From assembly GCA_900112995.1 (NCBI GenBank), contig FONU01000011.1, forward strand, positions 1 through 64,000: a stretch of DNA of 64,000 nucleotides, given 5' to 3'. Shown in pieces: positions 24,618 to 33,908 of this stretch (the first letter of the stretch is position 1; each line of letters begins with the position of its first letter). The DNA is from [Lactobacillus] rogosae. Lineage in GTDB: Bacteria > Bacillota > Clostridia > Lachnospirales > Lachnospiraceae. The position numbers and the translations under genes were made by a program. The notes under the pieces are model-generated. The model had not been told where the DNA came from. It was given only the letters and a program-made list of their open reading frames with translations, and made no database searches.

Positions 24618-24885
24618 ATGTAATTTTATTACAAAAATAGTGGTTTAATTGTGCAGTATCTGTGGATTGATTGTGAAATGTGCACAATCAAAATATGTTA
24701 TTATTGTAAATATCGGTGAAATTACATAAAACATCTTGAAAAATCAAATACAATATGCTATTTTAAATACACCATTACAAATACTTTTTACAAGATTATT
24801 TTTTTTCATATCGAATTCATCAATTATTTTAATTATAGGTGAATTCTCCCTCCTTTCATCATAGCATAAGCAGCTATGAATTTTG
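24618..24885. other. A+T-rich intergenic stretch
   Basis: No gene recognised. GATTGTGAAATGTGCACAATC at about 24669-24689 is a short imperfect palindrome. A minus-strand 21-codon frame near 24715-24780 lacks a properly spaced ribosome site. Confidence 0.3.
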
Positions 24886-24922
24886 CCCCTTATGAGAGAA
24901 CGGCTCATAAGGGGATTTTTTT
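24886..24922 (+). terminator. strong intrinsic terminator in the 24.6-25.1 kb gap
   Basis: CCCCTTATGAG (24886-24896) pairs perfectly with CTCATAAGGGG (24904-24914), followed by a T-rich run. No gene precedes it within 300 bp, so it may end an untranslated transcript from upstream. Confidence 0.75.
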
Positions 24923-25060
24923 ATGTAATAGGAAATTCTATTAGAATTTCCTATTACATAAAAGGCACTATGTGCCGATGATGAGCACTCGCACGAAGAA
25001 GTAGTTTGCCGCAAGCGACTATGCTCGGCGCAGGAATGTGCTTTGCACATTCTTTTTATT
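24920..25060. repeat. structured intergenic element, family 2 copy 2
   Basis: Opens with a perfect 20-bp palindrome (24920-24939 with 24943-24962, 3-nt loop), then GCACTATGTGCCGATGATG (24965-24983), a hairpin around AGTTTGCCGCAAGCGACT, and the end GGAATGTGCTTTGCACATTC followed by a T-run. It aligns along its whole length with 21656-21787. Confidence 0.8.
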
Positions 25061-25160
25061 TATAAAATGGTAATACTTTGCATCTTGACATAATGCGTGT
25101 TATTAAGATAAATTATAATTAAGTTTAACGACACTAACTATAATTAGAGAGGACATATCG

Positions 25161-26936
25161 ATGCTAAAGAAACAATTAATTCAGACAATACCTGAGAGTA
25201 AAAAATATATAGCAGGAAATGTCATATTCCAATGGCTGGCTCTGGTTTCTAATATTGTGCTTATGACGATAATAACAACATTTATTGCGGGGCTTATAGA
25301 CGGTGGCAGTGGAATAGGAAAATATAATTCTTCTAGTATTGCGGCTATGGTGATAAGTCTTATAGTATGCGTTATTGTAAGGGCAGTTTGTAATATTGGT
25401 TCATCAAAGATGAGCTATCTGTCATCTAAGACAGTAAAGAGAAATTTAAGACAGATGATATATGAAAAGCTTCTTCGTATGGGAGCATCATATAATGAGA
25501 AGGTTAAGACATCAGAACTTGTACAGGTTACAGTTGAAGGTGTAGACCAGCTTGAAACATATTTTGGAGCATATATGCCCCAGTTTTTTTATGCTATGCT
25601 TGCACCGCTTACATTATTTGTTTGCATATGCACTATAAATGTGGTTTCGGCAGTAGTTCTGCTTATATGCGTACCGCTTATACCAATATCAATTGCATTT
25701 GTGCAGACCTGGGCCAAGAAGCTTTTATCTAAATACTGGTCACAATATACAGCTCTTGGCGACACATTTTTGGAAAATCTTGAAGGGCTTACAACTTTAA
25801 AGATATATCAGGCAGATGATTATAAGAACATACAGATGAACGAGGAGTCAGAAAAGTTCAGAAAGATAACAATGAAAGTGCTTACAATGCAGCTTAATTC
25901 TATTACAATAATGGATTTTGTTGCATATGGAGGAGCAGCTCTTGGAATTATTCTTTCTGTGACGCAGTTTAGTGATGGTAATATTAATCTGGCAGGCTGT
26001 CTTCTGATTATACTTTTATCAGCGGATTTTTTTATTCCAATGCGACAGCTTGGCTCATTCTTTCATATAGCTATGAATGGAATGGCGGCAAGTGATAAGA
26101 TATTTAATTTTCTTGCACTTGAGGAAGAGGATAAAGGAAGCAATGAGTTTCCGGCCAATGAAAATATAGAATTAAAAAATGTACATTTTTCGTATGAGAA
26201 AGACAGGGAAATTCTTAAAGGTGTTGATATGACATTTTCTGATAAGAGCTTTACAGCGATTGTCGGTGAGAGCGGCTGTGGTAAATCAACGCTTGCAGGA
26301 ATACTTATGCACCGCAATAAGGGTTATATAGGAGATATCAGGATTGGAAGTGAGAAGCTTTCTGATATAAGCGAGGCTTCACTAATGCAAAATGTTACAT
26401 ATATAAGCCATCAGAGCTATCTGTTTAAAGGTACGATAAGGGATAACCTTATTGTTGCTTATCCGGAAGCGACAGATGAGCATATGTTAGATGTTCTTAA
26501 AAGAGTTAATCTATATGACTTTGTTATGTCTGAGGGCGGACTTGATATGAAGCTTAATGAACAGGCTTCTAATCTTTCGGGTGGACAAAGGCAAAGACTT
26601 GCACTTGCAAGGGCACTTATGCATGACAGAAATATATATATATTTGATGAGGCAACTTCTAACATTGATATGGAGAGCGAAGACGATATTATGAGAGAGG
26701 TGCTTAATCTTGCAAAGACTAAAACAGTGATTCTTATATCTCACAGACTTGCTAATGTAGTTAATGCAGACAATATATATGTGCTTGAAGCTGGCAGAGT
26801 TGCAGAGGCTGGAAAGCATAATGAGCTTTTAGCAAAAAATGGAGTATATTCAAGATTATGGAATGTACAGTATGAGCTTGAGAATTACGGTTTTAAAGAT
26901 AATGTTGAAAAAAGAACATCAGGAAATGAGGCATAA
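25161..26936 (+). CDS. ABC transporter permease/ATP-binding protein, CydD-like
   Basis: A 591-residue half-transporter: six membrane helices in residues about 18-310, then an ATPase domain with Walker A GESGCGKST (near 373-381), signature LSGGQRQRLALARALMHDR and Walker B IYIFDEATSNID. Overall layout and N-terminus resemble CydD-type subunits of the CydDC exporter, which moves thiols such as cysteine or glutathione and supports respiratory or redox homeostasis. It ends 2 bp before the second half-transporter, so they should form a heterodimer. Substrate is inferred only from family likeness. The ribosome site is AGAGAGGA. Confidence 0.8.
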   Translation: MLKKQLIQTIPESKKYIAGNVIFQWLALVSNIVLMTIITTFIAGLIDGGSGIGKYNSSSIAAMVISLIVCVIVRAVCNIGSSKMSYLSSKTVKRNLRQMIYEKLLRMGASYNEKVKTSELVQVTVEGVDQLETYFGAYMPQFFYAMLAPLTLFVCICTINVVSAVVLLICVPLIPISIAFVQTWAKKLLSKYWSQYTALGDTFLENLEGLTTLKIYQADDYKNIQMNEESEKFRKITMKVLTMQLNSITIMDFVAYGGAALGIILSVTQFSDGNINLAGCLLIILLSADFFIPMRQLGSFFHIAMNGMAASDKIFNFLALEEEDKGSNEFPANENIELKNVHFSYEKDREILKGVDMTFSDKSFTAIVGESGCGKSTLAGILMHRNKGYIGDIRIGSEKLSDISEASLMQNVTYISHQSYLFKGTIRDNLIVAYPEATDEHMLDVLKRVNLYDFVMSEGGLDMKLNEQASNLSGGQRQRLALARALMHDRNIYIFDEATSNIDMESEDDIMREVLNLAKTKTVILISHRLANVVNADNIYVLEAGRVAEAGKHNELLAKNGVYSRLWNVQYELENYGFKDNVEKRTSGNEA

Positions 26937-26938
26937 AT

Positions 26939-28645
26939 ATGGGTAAGGTGGATAATAATAAGCATATTGTTAATAGTTCAGACGGAAAATCCGGACGTAG
27001 TGGATTAAATGTAATGTTAAGGCTTATAGGTCTTGTAAAACCGCTTGCCGGTTATATGGCGGTGGCAATTCTTATGGGACTTGCAGGACATTTATGTGCT
27101 TCTTTTATAACAATATTCGGTGGTTATGCAATACTCGATGTATCAGGGTATGATACAGGACTCACACTTGGTGTGATATTCGTGTGCGTAATTGTGTTCG
27201 CACTTGTAAGGGCAGGTTTCAGATATGCAGAACAGTCGTGTAATCATTTTATAGCATTTAAGTTACTTGCAATAATAAGAGATAAAGTATTCAGGGCATT
27301 AAGAAAGCTTTGTCCAGCCAGGCTTGAGGGCAGGGACAGAGGCGACCTTATATCTATAATAACTTCGGATATAGAGCTTCTTGAGGTGTTCTACGCACAT
27401 ACAATATCACCTATTGCGATAGCTGTATTGTATACAATAATTATGTGTTGTTATATAGGCTCATTTCACTGGTCGCTGGCACTTATTGCACTTATAGCAT
27501 ATGCATGTGTAGGTGTTGTGATACCGCTTATTGCATCTAAGGCAAGCGGAGATGATGGTTTAAGATACAGAACTAAGTCGGGAGAACTCAGCAGCTTCGT
27601 GCTTGAAAGCCTAAGAGGTGCTTCTGAGACAATACAGTATGGCAATGGTGCTAAACGTCTTGAACTTATGAATGGCAGGACAGATGATTTATCAGAAGAT
27701 GCAAGAAGAATGAAGAATGTGTCTGGTGTTAATACAGCGGTTACTAATGTGTGTATACTGGTATTTGACATAATTATGCTTCTTGCAGGTGTTAAGCTTT
27801 ATTATGCCGGTATTATAGGCTTTGATGGTGTACTCCTTACTACTATTGCATTATTCTCATCATTTGGACCGGCAGTGGCGCTGGCGGCGTTAGGAAGTAC
27901 ATTGCAGAGTACATTTGCGGCAGGTAACAGAGTTCTTGATATATTAGATGAAGAACCGGTTATAGAGGAACTTACGGGTAATAAAGAAATTGAATTTGAA
28001 GGTATTAATGCGGAAGATGTTACATTTGCCTATGGAGAAGAAACTATACTTGATAATTTCAGTATTGATATTAAGAAGGGTGAAATAACTGGAATAATAG
28101 GAAAGAGCGGAAGCGGAAAGTCAACGCTTCTTAAGCTGTTTATGCGTTTCTGGGATACAGATAAAGGAAGAATAAGTATTTCAGGCAGTGATATTAAGAA
28201 TATTAACACTTCTAACTTAAGGGATATGGAAGGTTTTATGACACAGGATACACATCTGTTTCACGACAGCATAAAGAACAATATAAGAATTGCAAAGCTT
28301 GATGCGACAGATGAAGAAATTGTGAATGCCTGCAAGAAAGCTTCCATACACGATTTTATACAGTCGCTTCCACAGGGCTATGATACACCTGTAGGAGAAT
28401 TGGGAGATACACTTTCGGGAGGAGAGAAACAGCGTATAGGACTTGCGAGGGTATTTCTTCATAATGCACCTTTAATACTCTTAGATGAGCCTACAAGCAA
28501 TCTTGACAGTCTTAACGAGGCGGTTATCCTTAAATCGCTTAATGAGGAAAGACAGAATAAGACGGTTGTGCTGGTGTCACACAGACAGTCAACTATGAGA
28601 ATTACGGATAAGATATATTCCGTAGAGAATGGACGAATGAGTTAA
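26939..28645 (+). CDS. ABC transporter permease/ATP-binding protein, CydC-like
   Basis: A 568-residue partner of the upstream gene. Residues about 22-320 hold the six-helix membrane domain; the ATPase domain has Walker A GKSGSGKST (near 386-394), signature LSGGEKQRIGLARVFLH and Walker B LILLDEPTSNLD. The intact catalytic Glu after Walker B is present in both halves. CydC-like proteins pair with CydD-like ones. The gene is followed 5 bp later by a YgbA-type Cys-rich protein, a link to nitrosative or redox stress. Confidence 0.8.
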   Translation: MGKVDNNKHIVNSSDGKSGRSGLNVMLRLIGLVKPLAGYMAVAILMGLAGHLCASFITIFGGYAILDVSGYDTGLTLGVIFVCVIVFALVRAGFRYAEQSCNHFIAFKLLAIIRDKVFRALRKLCPARLEGRDRGDLISIITSDIELLEVFYAHTISPIAIAVLYTIIMCCYIGSFHWSLALIALIAYACVGVVIPLIASKASGDDGLRYRTKSGELSSFVLESLRGASETIQYGNGAKRLELMNGRTDDLSEDARRMKNVSGVNTAVTNVCILVFDIIMLLAGVKLYYAGIIGFDGVLLTTIALFSSFGPAVALAALGSTLQSTFAAGNRVLDILDEEPVIEELTGNKEIEFEGINAEDVTFAYGEETILDNFSIDIKKGEITGIIGKSGSGKSTLLKLFMRFWDTDKGRISISGSDIKNINTSNLRDMEGFMTQDTHLFHDSIKNNIRIAKLDATDEEIVNACKKASIHDFIQSLPQGYDTPVGELGDTLSGGEKQRIGLARVFLHNAPLILLDEPTSNLDSLNEAVILKSLNEERQNKTVVLVSHRQSTMRITDKIYSVENGRMS

Positions 28646-28650
28646 TAATT

Positions 28651-29028
28651 ATGAAAAAGACAGATATTAATAAAAAGAGAGAAAAAGAGAAGCAGATGGT
28701 TTCTTATATGATAGCGTTATATTGTAAGAAAAATCATCATAATAAATATAATAAGGGCAGTATCAATAAAAATGGCTTGTGTGCTGAGTGTCAGGAGCTT
28801 GCTGAGTATGCAGGATTAAGAAGTGATAAATGCCCATTTATGGAAACTAAGACATTCTGTGCTAACTGCAAGGTACATTGCTATAATCAGGAGATGAGGG
28901 GAAAGATAAAAGCAGTAATGAGATTTTCAGGACCGAGAATGATGTTTCATCATCCGGTTGCGGCTATTCATCACATTGTTTCAACAATGCGTGAGAAGAG
29001 AAGGTTAAGAAAGGAAAGTGAATATTAA
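28651..29028 (+). CDS. nitrous-oxide-stimulated promoter family protein (YgbA-like)
   Basis: A 125-residue Cys-rich protein of the YgbA_NO type (PF11756). Conserved elements are MIALYCKKNHH (residues about 20-30), the cysteines in LCAECQELAEYA and CPFMETKTFCANCKVHCY (near 66-83), and MRFSGPRMMFHHPVAAIHH (near 89-107). YgbA genes in proteobacteria are controlled by NsrR or NnrR and respond to nitric oxide; the biochemical role is not established. Its position directly after a CydDC-like pair and before a ZIP transporter suggests a shared redox or metal-thiol function. Confidence 0.85.
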   Translation: MKKTDINKKREKEKQMVSYMIALYCKKNHHNKYNKGSINKNGLCAECQELAEYAGLRSDKCPFMETKTFCANCKVHCYNQEMRGKIKAVMRFSGPRMMFHHPVAAIHHIVSTMREKRRLRKESEY

Positions 29029-29030
29029 AT

Positions 29031-29813
29031 ATGAGAATTGAGGCGGTATATGGGGTGTTAATTCCTTTATTGGGAACAACACTAGGAGCAGCTTGTGTGT
29101 TTTTTATGAGGAAGAATATGAAAGATGGGATACAAAGAAGCCTTACAGGCTTTGCATCCGGAGTTATGGTTGCAGCTTCTGTATGGAGTCTGCTTATTCC
29201 GTCAATTGAACAGTCAGAAAGTATGGGAAGATTTGCGTTCGTGCCGGCACTTGTCGGTTTATGGGCTGGTATGCTGTTCTTGCTGCTGCTTGATAATATA
29301 ACGCCTCATCTGCATATTAATAGTGAGGTTTCGGAAGGACCAAGAACTAATCTAAAAAAAACGACTATGCTTGTCCTTGCAGTGACAATTCATAATATAC
29401 CTGAGGGGATGGCAGTTGGTGTTGTGTATGCGGGCTTTCTGCTTGGCAATTCAGGAATTACAGCAATGGCGGCACTTGTGCTGTCGGTTGGAATAGCAAT
29501 TCAGAATTTCCCAGAGGGAGCTATTATATCAATGCCGCTAAGAGCTAACGGGCTTGGCAGGGGAAAGTCATTTCTGTATGGATTTCTGTCAGGCGTGGTT
29601 GAACCTGTAGCTGCATTCGTAACGATACTGGCAGCAGGAATAATTACACCTGCAATGCCATATCTTTTAAGCTTTGCGGCAGGAGCTATGATATATGTTG
29701 TAGTAGAAGAACTTATTCCGGAGATGTCACAGGGGAGGCATTCTAATATCGGAGTAATTGCATTTGCGATAGGTTTTGGAATAATGATGATGTTAGATGT
29801 GGCATTAGGATAA
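29031..29813 (+). CDS. ZIP family metal transporter
   Basis: A 260-residue ZIP transporter with about eight membrane helices. The metal-site helices are visible: HNIPEGMAVGV (near 120-130) and QNFPEGAIISMP (near 155-166), plus VVEELIPEMSQGRHSN near the C-terminus. ZIP proteins bring Zn2+, Fe2+ or Mn2+ into the cytosol; metal preference cannot be told. It starts 2 bp after the YgbA-like gene and is the last gene of this unit, so metal uptake is probably co-expressed with the thiol-exporter-like pair. Confidence 0.88.
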   Translation: MRIEAVYGVLIPLLGTTLGAACVFFMRKNMKDGIQRSLTGFASGVMVAASVWSLLIPSIEQSESMGRFAFVPALVGLWAGMLFLLLLDNITPHLHINSEVSEGPRTNLKKTTMLVLAVTIHNIPEGMAVGVVYAGFLLGNSGITAMAALVLSVGIAIQNFPEGAIISMPLRANGLGRGKSFLYGFLSGVVEPVAAFVTILAAGIITPAMPYLLSFAAGAMIYVVVEELIPEMSQGRHSNIGVIAFAIGFGIMMMLDVALG

Positions 29814-29912
29814 ATGTGTATTAGGAACTTGTAAATGTTACTAAAATGTGGTTTACTTATAAGGATATGATATTGATAGGCTTATGCGTACTGAGAAAGG
29901 TATGGTTATTAG

Positions 29913-30467
29913 ATGAGAGTTGGATTAGGTTATGATGTTCATAAGTTAGTTGAAGATAGAAAGCTTATAATCGGTGGAGTAGAGATTCCTTATGAGAAAG
30001 GATTGTTAGGCCATTCAGATGCAGATGTATTATTACACGCAATTATGGATGCACTTTTAGGTGCCGCGGCACTTGGAGATATAGGAAAGCATTTTCCAGA
30101 TACAGATGATGCTTACAAGGGCATATCAAGCATTAAGCTTTTAGAGGAAGTTGGTGTGCTTCTTGATAAGAATAATTATATAATCGAGAATATAGATGCT
30201 ACAATTATTGCACAGAAGCCTAAAATGCGTCCTTATATAGATACAATGAGAGAGAATATTGCAAAGGCATTAAAGATTGATGTCAACTGTGTTAATGTAA
30301 AGGCGACAACAGAAGAAGGTCTTGGCTTTACAGGAACAGGTGAGGGCATATCCTCACAGGCTATATGCAGTCTTGTGTCAGTGTCTAATTATATATATGG
30401 TGATTCGGATATGACTAACTGTTGCAGCGGCTGTAATGGATGTGCTGCAAGAAGAACACAGGAGTAA
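29913..30467 (+). CDS. ispF: 2-C-methyl-D-erythritol 2,4-cyclodiphosphate synthase
   Basis: A 184-residue IspF of the MEP isoprenoid pathway. The metal-binding DxH is in [11 protein letters not shown] (residues 6-16), [17 protein letters not shown] (34-50) has the second metal His, and the end [17 protein letters not shown] (128-144) is the signature. Family length is about 157 residues; here ~27 residues are added, ending [13 protein letters not shown] with four closely spaced cysteines. This tail is not part of the usual enzyme and could bind metal. The gene is monocistronic or leads towards cysE. Confidence 0.93.
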   Translation: MRVGLGYDVHKLVEDRKLIIGGVEIPYEKGLLGHSDADVLLHAIMDALLGAAALGDIGKHFPDTDDAYKGISSIKLLEEVGVLLDKNNYIIENIDATIIAQKPKMRPYIDTMRENIAKALKIDVNCVNVKATTEEGLGFTGTGEGISSQAICSLVSVSNYIYGDSDMTNCCSGCNGCAARRTQE

Positions 30468-30575
30468 GTCTGGTCACAGGATTACAATTGAGTAATTATT
30501 AGGAATTCAGCATATCTGATTGTGATTAAATATCATATAATAGATTAAGATTAATTAGTTAGGAAGTTATCAGAT

Positions 30576-31244
30576 ATGAAATATTTAGATTTTATAAAGC
30601 AGGAAATGGCTGTCATTATGGATAGGGATCCTGCGATTAAAAGTAAAATGGAAGTGTTCCTTTATCCAAGCTTCTGGGCATTATTAAAGTACAGAAAAGC
30701 CCATAAGCTTTATAAGAAAGGGCATTTCTACAGAGCAAGAAAGCTGTCACAAAGAACAGCAAGAAAGACAGGAATAGAAATCCACCCAGGTGCAACTATT
30801 GGCGAAGGGTTATTTATTGACCACGGACATGGTGTTGTCATCGGTGAAACTGCTATTATAGGAGATAATGTAACACTCTATCAGGGAGTTACGCTTGGTG
30901 GAACAGGCAAAGAGCAGGGCAAACGTCATCCTACACTTGGAAGCAACATAATGGTTGGTGCAGGTGCTAAGGTATTAGGTTCTGTGACTATAGGCGATAA
31001 TTGTAAGATAGGTGCAGGTTCAGTAGTATTAAAAAATGTGCCACCTAACTCAACAGTTGTAGGTGTCCCTGGCAGAGTTGTTATGAGAGGTGATGTAAGA
31101 GTGCTTGAAGATCTTGACCAGATACATCTTCCAGACCCGGTTATGAGCGATATAGAATATCTTAAGGAGCAGAATAAGAAGCTTAAGAAACGTATCGCAC
31201 ATCTTGAAAATCTTGTTAATGAGCCAAGAAATATAGAAGAATAG
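30576..31244 (+). CDS. cysE: serine O-acetyltransferase
   Basis: A 222-residue SAT of the short (EpsC/Gram-positive) type. It acetylates serine for cysteine synthesis. After an N-terminal helical part (1-65), the left-handed beta-helix is seen as hexapeptide repeats: IHPGATIGEGLFIDHGHGVV with the catalytic His, ETAIIGDNVTLYQGVTLGGT, and IGDNCKIGAGSVVLKNVPP. The C-terminal coiled helix (from about 190) follows. It lies 41 bp before cysS, linking cysteine supply to Cys-tRNA formation. AGGAAG is the ribosome site. Confidence 0.93.
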   Translation: MKYLDFIKQEMAVIMDRDPAIKSKMEVFLYPSFWALLKYRKAHKLYKKGHFYRARKLSQRTARKTGIEIHPGATIGEGLFIDHGHGVVIGETAIIGDNVTLYQGVTLGGTGKEQGKRHPTLGSNIMVGAGAKVLGSVTIGDNCKIGAGSVVLKNVPPNSTVVGVPGRVVMRGDVRVLEDLDQIHLPDPVMSDIEYLKEQNKKLKKRIAHLENLVNEPRNIEE

Positions 31245-31285
31245 AAGATTAATTTTACCGACATAAAGAAAGGATCAAAGTTATT

Positions 31286-32704
31286 ATGAAGATTTATAAT
31301 ACACTTTCAAGAAGTAAAGAAGAATTCGTGCCATTAGAAGAAGGCAAAGTTAAAATGTATGTATGCGGACCAACAGTGTATAACCTTATACATATTGGTA
31401 ATGCAAGACCTATGATAGTGTTTGATACAGTAAGGAGATATCTTGAGTACAAGGGATATGATGTTAATTATGTATCTAACTTTACAGATGTGGATGATAA
31501 GATTATTAAGAAGGCTATAGAAGAAGGAGTTACAGCAGAAGAAATCTCTAAGCGTTATATTAAGGAATGTAAAAAGGATATGGCTGGAATGAATATTAAG
31601 CCAGCAACAACACATCCTCTTGCTACACAGGAAATTGACGGTATGATTGATATGATAAAGACACTTATCGATAAAGGTTATGCCTATGAGAAGAATGGTA
31701 CTGTATATTACAGAACAAGACGTTTTGAGGGTTATGGAAAGCTTTCTAAGAAGAATATAGATGATTTAGAGGCTGGACATAGAGATGATGCACACAAGCT
31801 TAAGGTATCAGGTGAAGACGAGAAGGAAGATCCACTTGATTTCGTATTATGGAAGCCAAAGAAGGACGGAGAGCCTTATTGGGAGTCACCTTGGAGTGAA
31901 GGACGTCCGGGCTGGCATATAGAGTGTTCTGTAATGTCTAAGAAGTATCTTGCAGATGAGATAGATATTCACGCAGGCGGTGAGGATTTAATATTCCCGC
32001 ATCACGAGAATGAAATTGCACAGTCAGAAGCTGCTAACGGAGTTCCGTTTGCCAAGTACTGGATGCACAATGCATTCCTTAATATTGATAATAAGAAAAT
32101 GTCTAAGTCATTAGGTAATTTCTTTACAGTAAGAGATATTTCAAAGGAATATGATTTACAGGTATTAAGATTTTTTATGCTTTCAGCACATTACAGGAAT
32201 CCTATTAATTTCAGCCATGACCTTATGGAGGCAGCCAAGAACGGTCTTGACAGAATAATCACAGCAGTTACTAATCTTACACATCTTGAAAAGAGTGCTA
32301 AAGATAGTGCTATGACAGAAGATGAGAAGAAGGTAATAGATTCAACTAAAGACATTTATGGTAAATTTGAAGCTGCTATGGATGACGACTTTAATACAGC
32401 TGATGCAATATCAGCAGTATTTGAATTAGTTAAGCTTGCTAATTCTAATTCATCAGAGGACAATACTAAGGAATATATAACAGCACTAAAGGAAAGTATT
32501 GTTACACTTGCGGATATATTAGGACTTAAGGTTATTAAGGAAGAAGAACTTCTTGATGAAGATATAGAAGCACTTATCGCTGAAAGACAGCAGGCAAGAA
32601 AAGATAAGAATTTTGCAAGAGCTGACGAGATAAGAGATGAACTTATGGCTAAGGGGATTATTCTTGAGGATACAAGAGAAGGTGTCAGATGGAAGAGAGC
32701 ATAA
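31286..32704 (+). CDS. cysS: cysteinyl-tRNA synthetase
   Basis: A 472-residue class I synthetase. The zinc/cysteine-site Cys is in KMYVCGPTVYN (residues about 23-33), the HIGH motif appears as LIHIGNARP (34-42), GWHIECSVMSKKYL (about 208-221) and HHENEIAQSEA are metal ligands, and KKMSKSLGNF (about 270-279) is the KMSKS loop. The C-terminal DALR and anticodon parts follow. The order cysE-cysS-mrnC-rlmB-sigH is typical of Clostridia and Bacilli. Its 3' end overlaps mrnC by 16 bp. Confidence 0.97.
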   Translation: MKIYNTLSRSKEEFVPLEEGKVKMYVCGPTVYNLIHIGNARPMIVFDTVRRYLEYKGYDVNYVSNFTDVDDKIIKKAIEEGVTAEEISKRYIKECKKDMAGMNIKPATTHPLATQEIDGMIDMIKTLIDKGYAYEKNGTVYYRTRRFEGYGKLSKKNIDDLEAGHRDDAHKLKVSGEDEKEDPLDFVLWKPKKDGEPYWESPWSEGRPGWHIECSVMSKKYLADEIDIHAGGEDLIFPHHENEIAQSEAANGVPFAKYWMHNAFLNIDNKKMSKSLGNFFTVRDISKEYDLQVLRFFMLSAHYRNPINFSHDLMEAAKNGLDRIITAVTNLTHLEKSAKDSAMTEDEKKVIDSTKDIYGKFEAAMDDDFNTADAISAVFELVKLANSNSSEDNTKEYITALKESIVTLADILGLKVIKEEELLDEDIEALIAERQQARKDKNFARADEIRDELMAKGIILEDTREGVRWKRA

Positions 32705-33144
32705 AAGATAACCTGACAAGTGATATATGGGATGTACTTGGACTAAAAAGTGTAAGTCCAAGACAGCTTTCCCCACTTGTTCTTGCGTATATAGGTGACA
32801 GTATATTTGACTTAGTAGTAAAGACTAAGATAGTTACTGCTGGCAATACACAGGTTAATAAGATGAACAGGGCTGCAAGCAGTATTGTCAAGGCTGAGTC
32901 ACAGTCTAAGATGATAGGTTATCTTGAAGATAAGCTTACTGAGGAAGAAGGAAGTGTATACAAGAGAGGCAGAAATGCCAAATCCTACACATCAGCCAAG
33001 AATGCTTCCATAAGTGATTATAGAAGGGCGACAGGTTTTGAGGCACTTATGGGTTATCTGTATTTGTCAGGACAGTATGAAAGAATGTGCGAGCTTATTA
33101 AAGATGCACTTGACTGGCTTGAAAATGATAATAAACAGGCATAA
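32689..33144 (+). CDS. mrnC: Mini-ribonuclease 3
   Basis: A 151-residue RNase III catalytic domain without dsRNA-binding domain, the MrnC type that matures 23S rRNA ends in Firmicutes. The signature is LSPLVLAYIGDSIFDL (residues about 27-42) with the metal-binding Glu/Asp residues continuing in GRNAKSYTSAKNASISDYRRATGF split over the core and ATGFEALMGYLYL (near 112-124). It begins inside the end of cysS and is followed 23 bp later by rlmB. Confidence 0.93.
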   Translation: MEESIKDNLTSDIWDVLGLKSVSPRQLSPLVLAYIGDSIFDLVVKTKIVTAGNTQVNKMNRAASSIVKAESQSKMIGYLEDKLTEEEGSVYKRGRNAKSYTSAKNASISDYRRATGFEALMGYLYLSGQYERMCELIKDALDWLENDNKQA

Positions 33145-33167
33145 AAGAAAGGTTAGAATTCATAAAT

Positions 33168-33908
33168 ATGAGATATAAGGAATTAACATTTGAGGGGCGT
33201 AATGCAGTCATTGAGGCATTTCGTTCTGGAAAGACAATTGATAAGCTGTTTATTCTTGATGGTTGTCAGGACGGTCCTATAAAGAGTATTGTAAGAGAAG
33301 CTAAGAAGACTTCAACAATAATTAACTATGTGGACAAGGAAAGACTTGACAGACTTGCCAATACAGGACACCATCAGGGCGTTGTTGCAATAGGTGCAGC
33401 TTACGAATATGCAGAAGTTGAAGATATATTAGAAGCTGCAAGAAGCAAGGGCGAAGCACCATTTATATTTGTTCTTGATGAGATTGAAGATCCACATAAT
33501 CTTGGTGCAATAATAAGAACAGCTAATCTTGCAGGAGCACATGGTGTTATTATCCCTAAGAGAAGAGCTGTAGGACTTACAGCGACAGTAGCCAAGACAT
33601 CAGCAGGTGCAATTAATTATACACCAGTAGCCAAGGTTACTAATATAGCTAACACTATTGAGGCATTAAAGAAAGAGGGCTTGTGGTTCGTATGTGCAGA
33701 TATGGGCGGCGAAACTATGTATAACCTTGATTTAAAAGGACCGATAGGTCTTGTTATAGGCAATGAAGGCAATGGCGTAAGCCGTCTTGTAAAAGAGAAA
33801 TGTGATTTTGTTGCTTCAATTCCTATGAAGGGAGATATAGACTCTCTTAATGCTTCGGTTGCGGCAGGAGTTATGGCGTTTGAAATAGTAAGGCAGAGAA
33901 TGGTATGA
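33168..33908 (+). CDS. rlmB: 23S rRNA (guanosine-2'-O) methyltransferase RlmB / TrmH family
   Basis: A 246-residue SpoU-type 2'-O-methyltransferase. Residues about 5-80 form the substrate-binding domain (EGRNAVIEAFRSGKTIDKLF); the knotted SAM domain carries motif 1 LDEIEDPHNLGAIIRTANLAGAH split around 105-126, motif 2 IGLVIGNEGNGVSRLV (near 189-204) and motif 3 IPMKGDIDSLNASVAAGVM. RlmB methylates G2251 (E. coli numbering) of 23S rRNA. Its stop overlaps the start of sigH (ATGA), so translation is coupled. Confidence 0.93.
   Translation: MRYKELTFEGRNAVIEAFRSGKTIDKLFILDGCQDGPIKSIVREAKKTSTIINYVDKERLDRLANTGHHQGVVAIGAAYEYAEVEDILEAARSKGEAPFIFVLDEIEDPHNLGAIIRTANLAGAHGVIIPKRRAVGLTATVAKTSAGAINYTPVAKVTNIANTIEALKKEGLWFVCADMGGETMYNLDLKGPIGLVIGNEGNGVSRLVKEKCDFVASIPMKGDIDSLNASVAAGVMAFEIVRQRMV

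Noticed and set aside
24715-24780. 21-codon minus-strand peptide (KKNNLVKSICNGVFKIAYCI)
   Set aside because: Looks vaguely like a small Cys peptide, but the AAAGGAGGG upstream is about 40 nt away from its ATG and no processing or export gene is adjacent.
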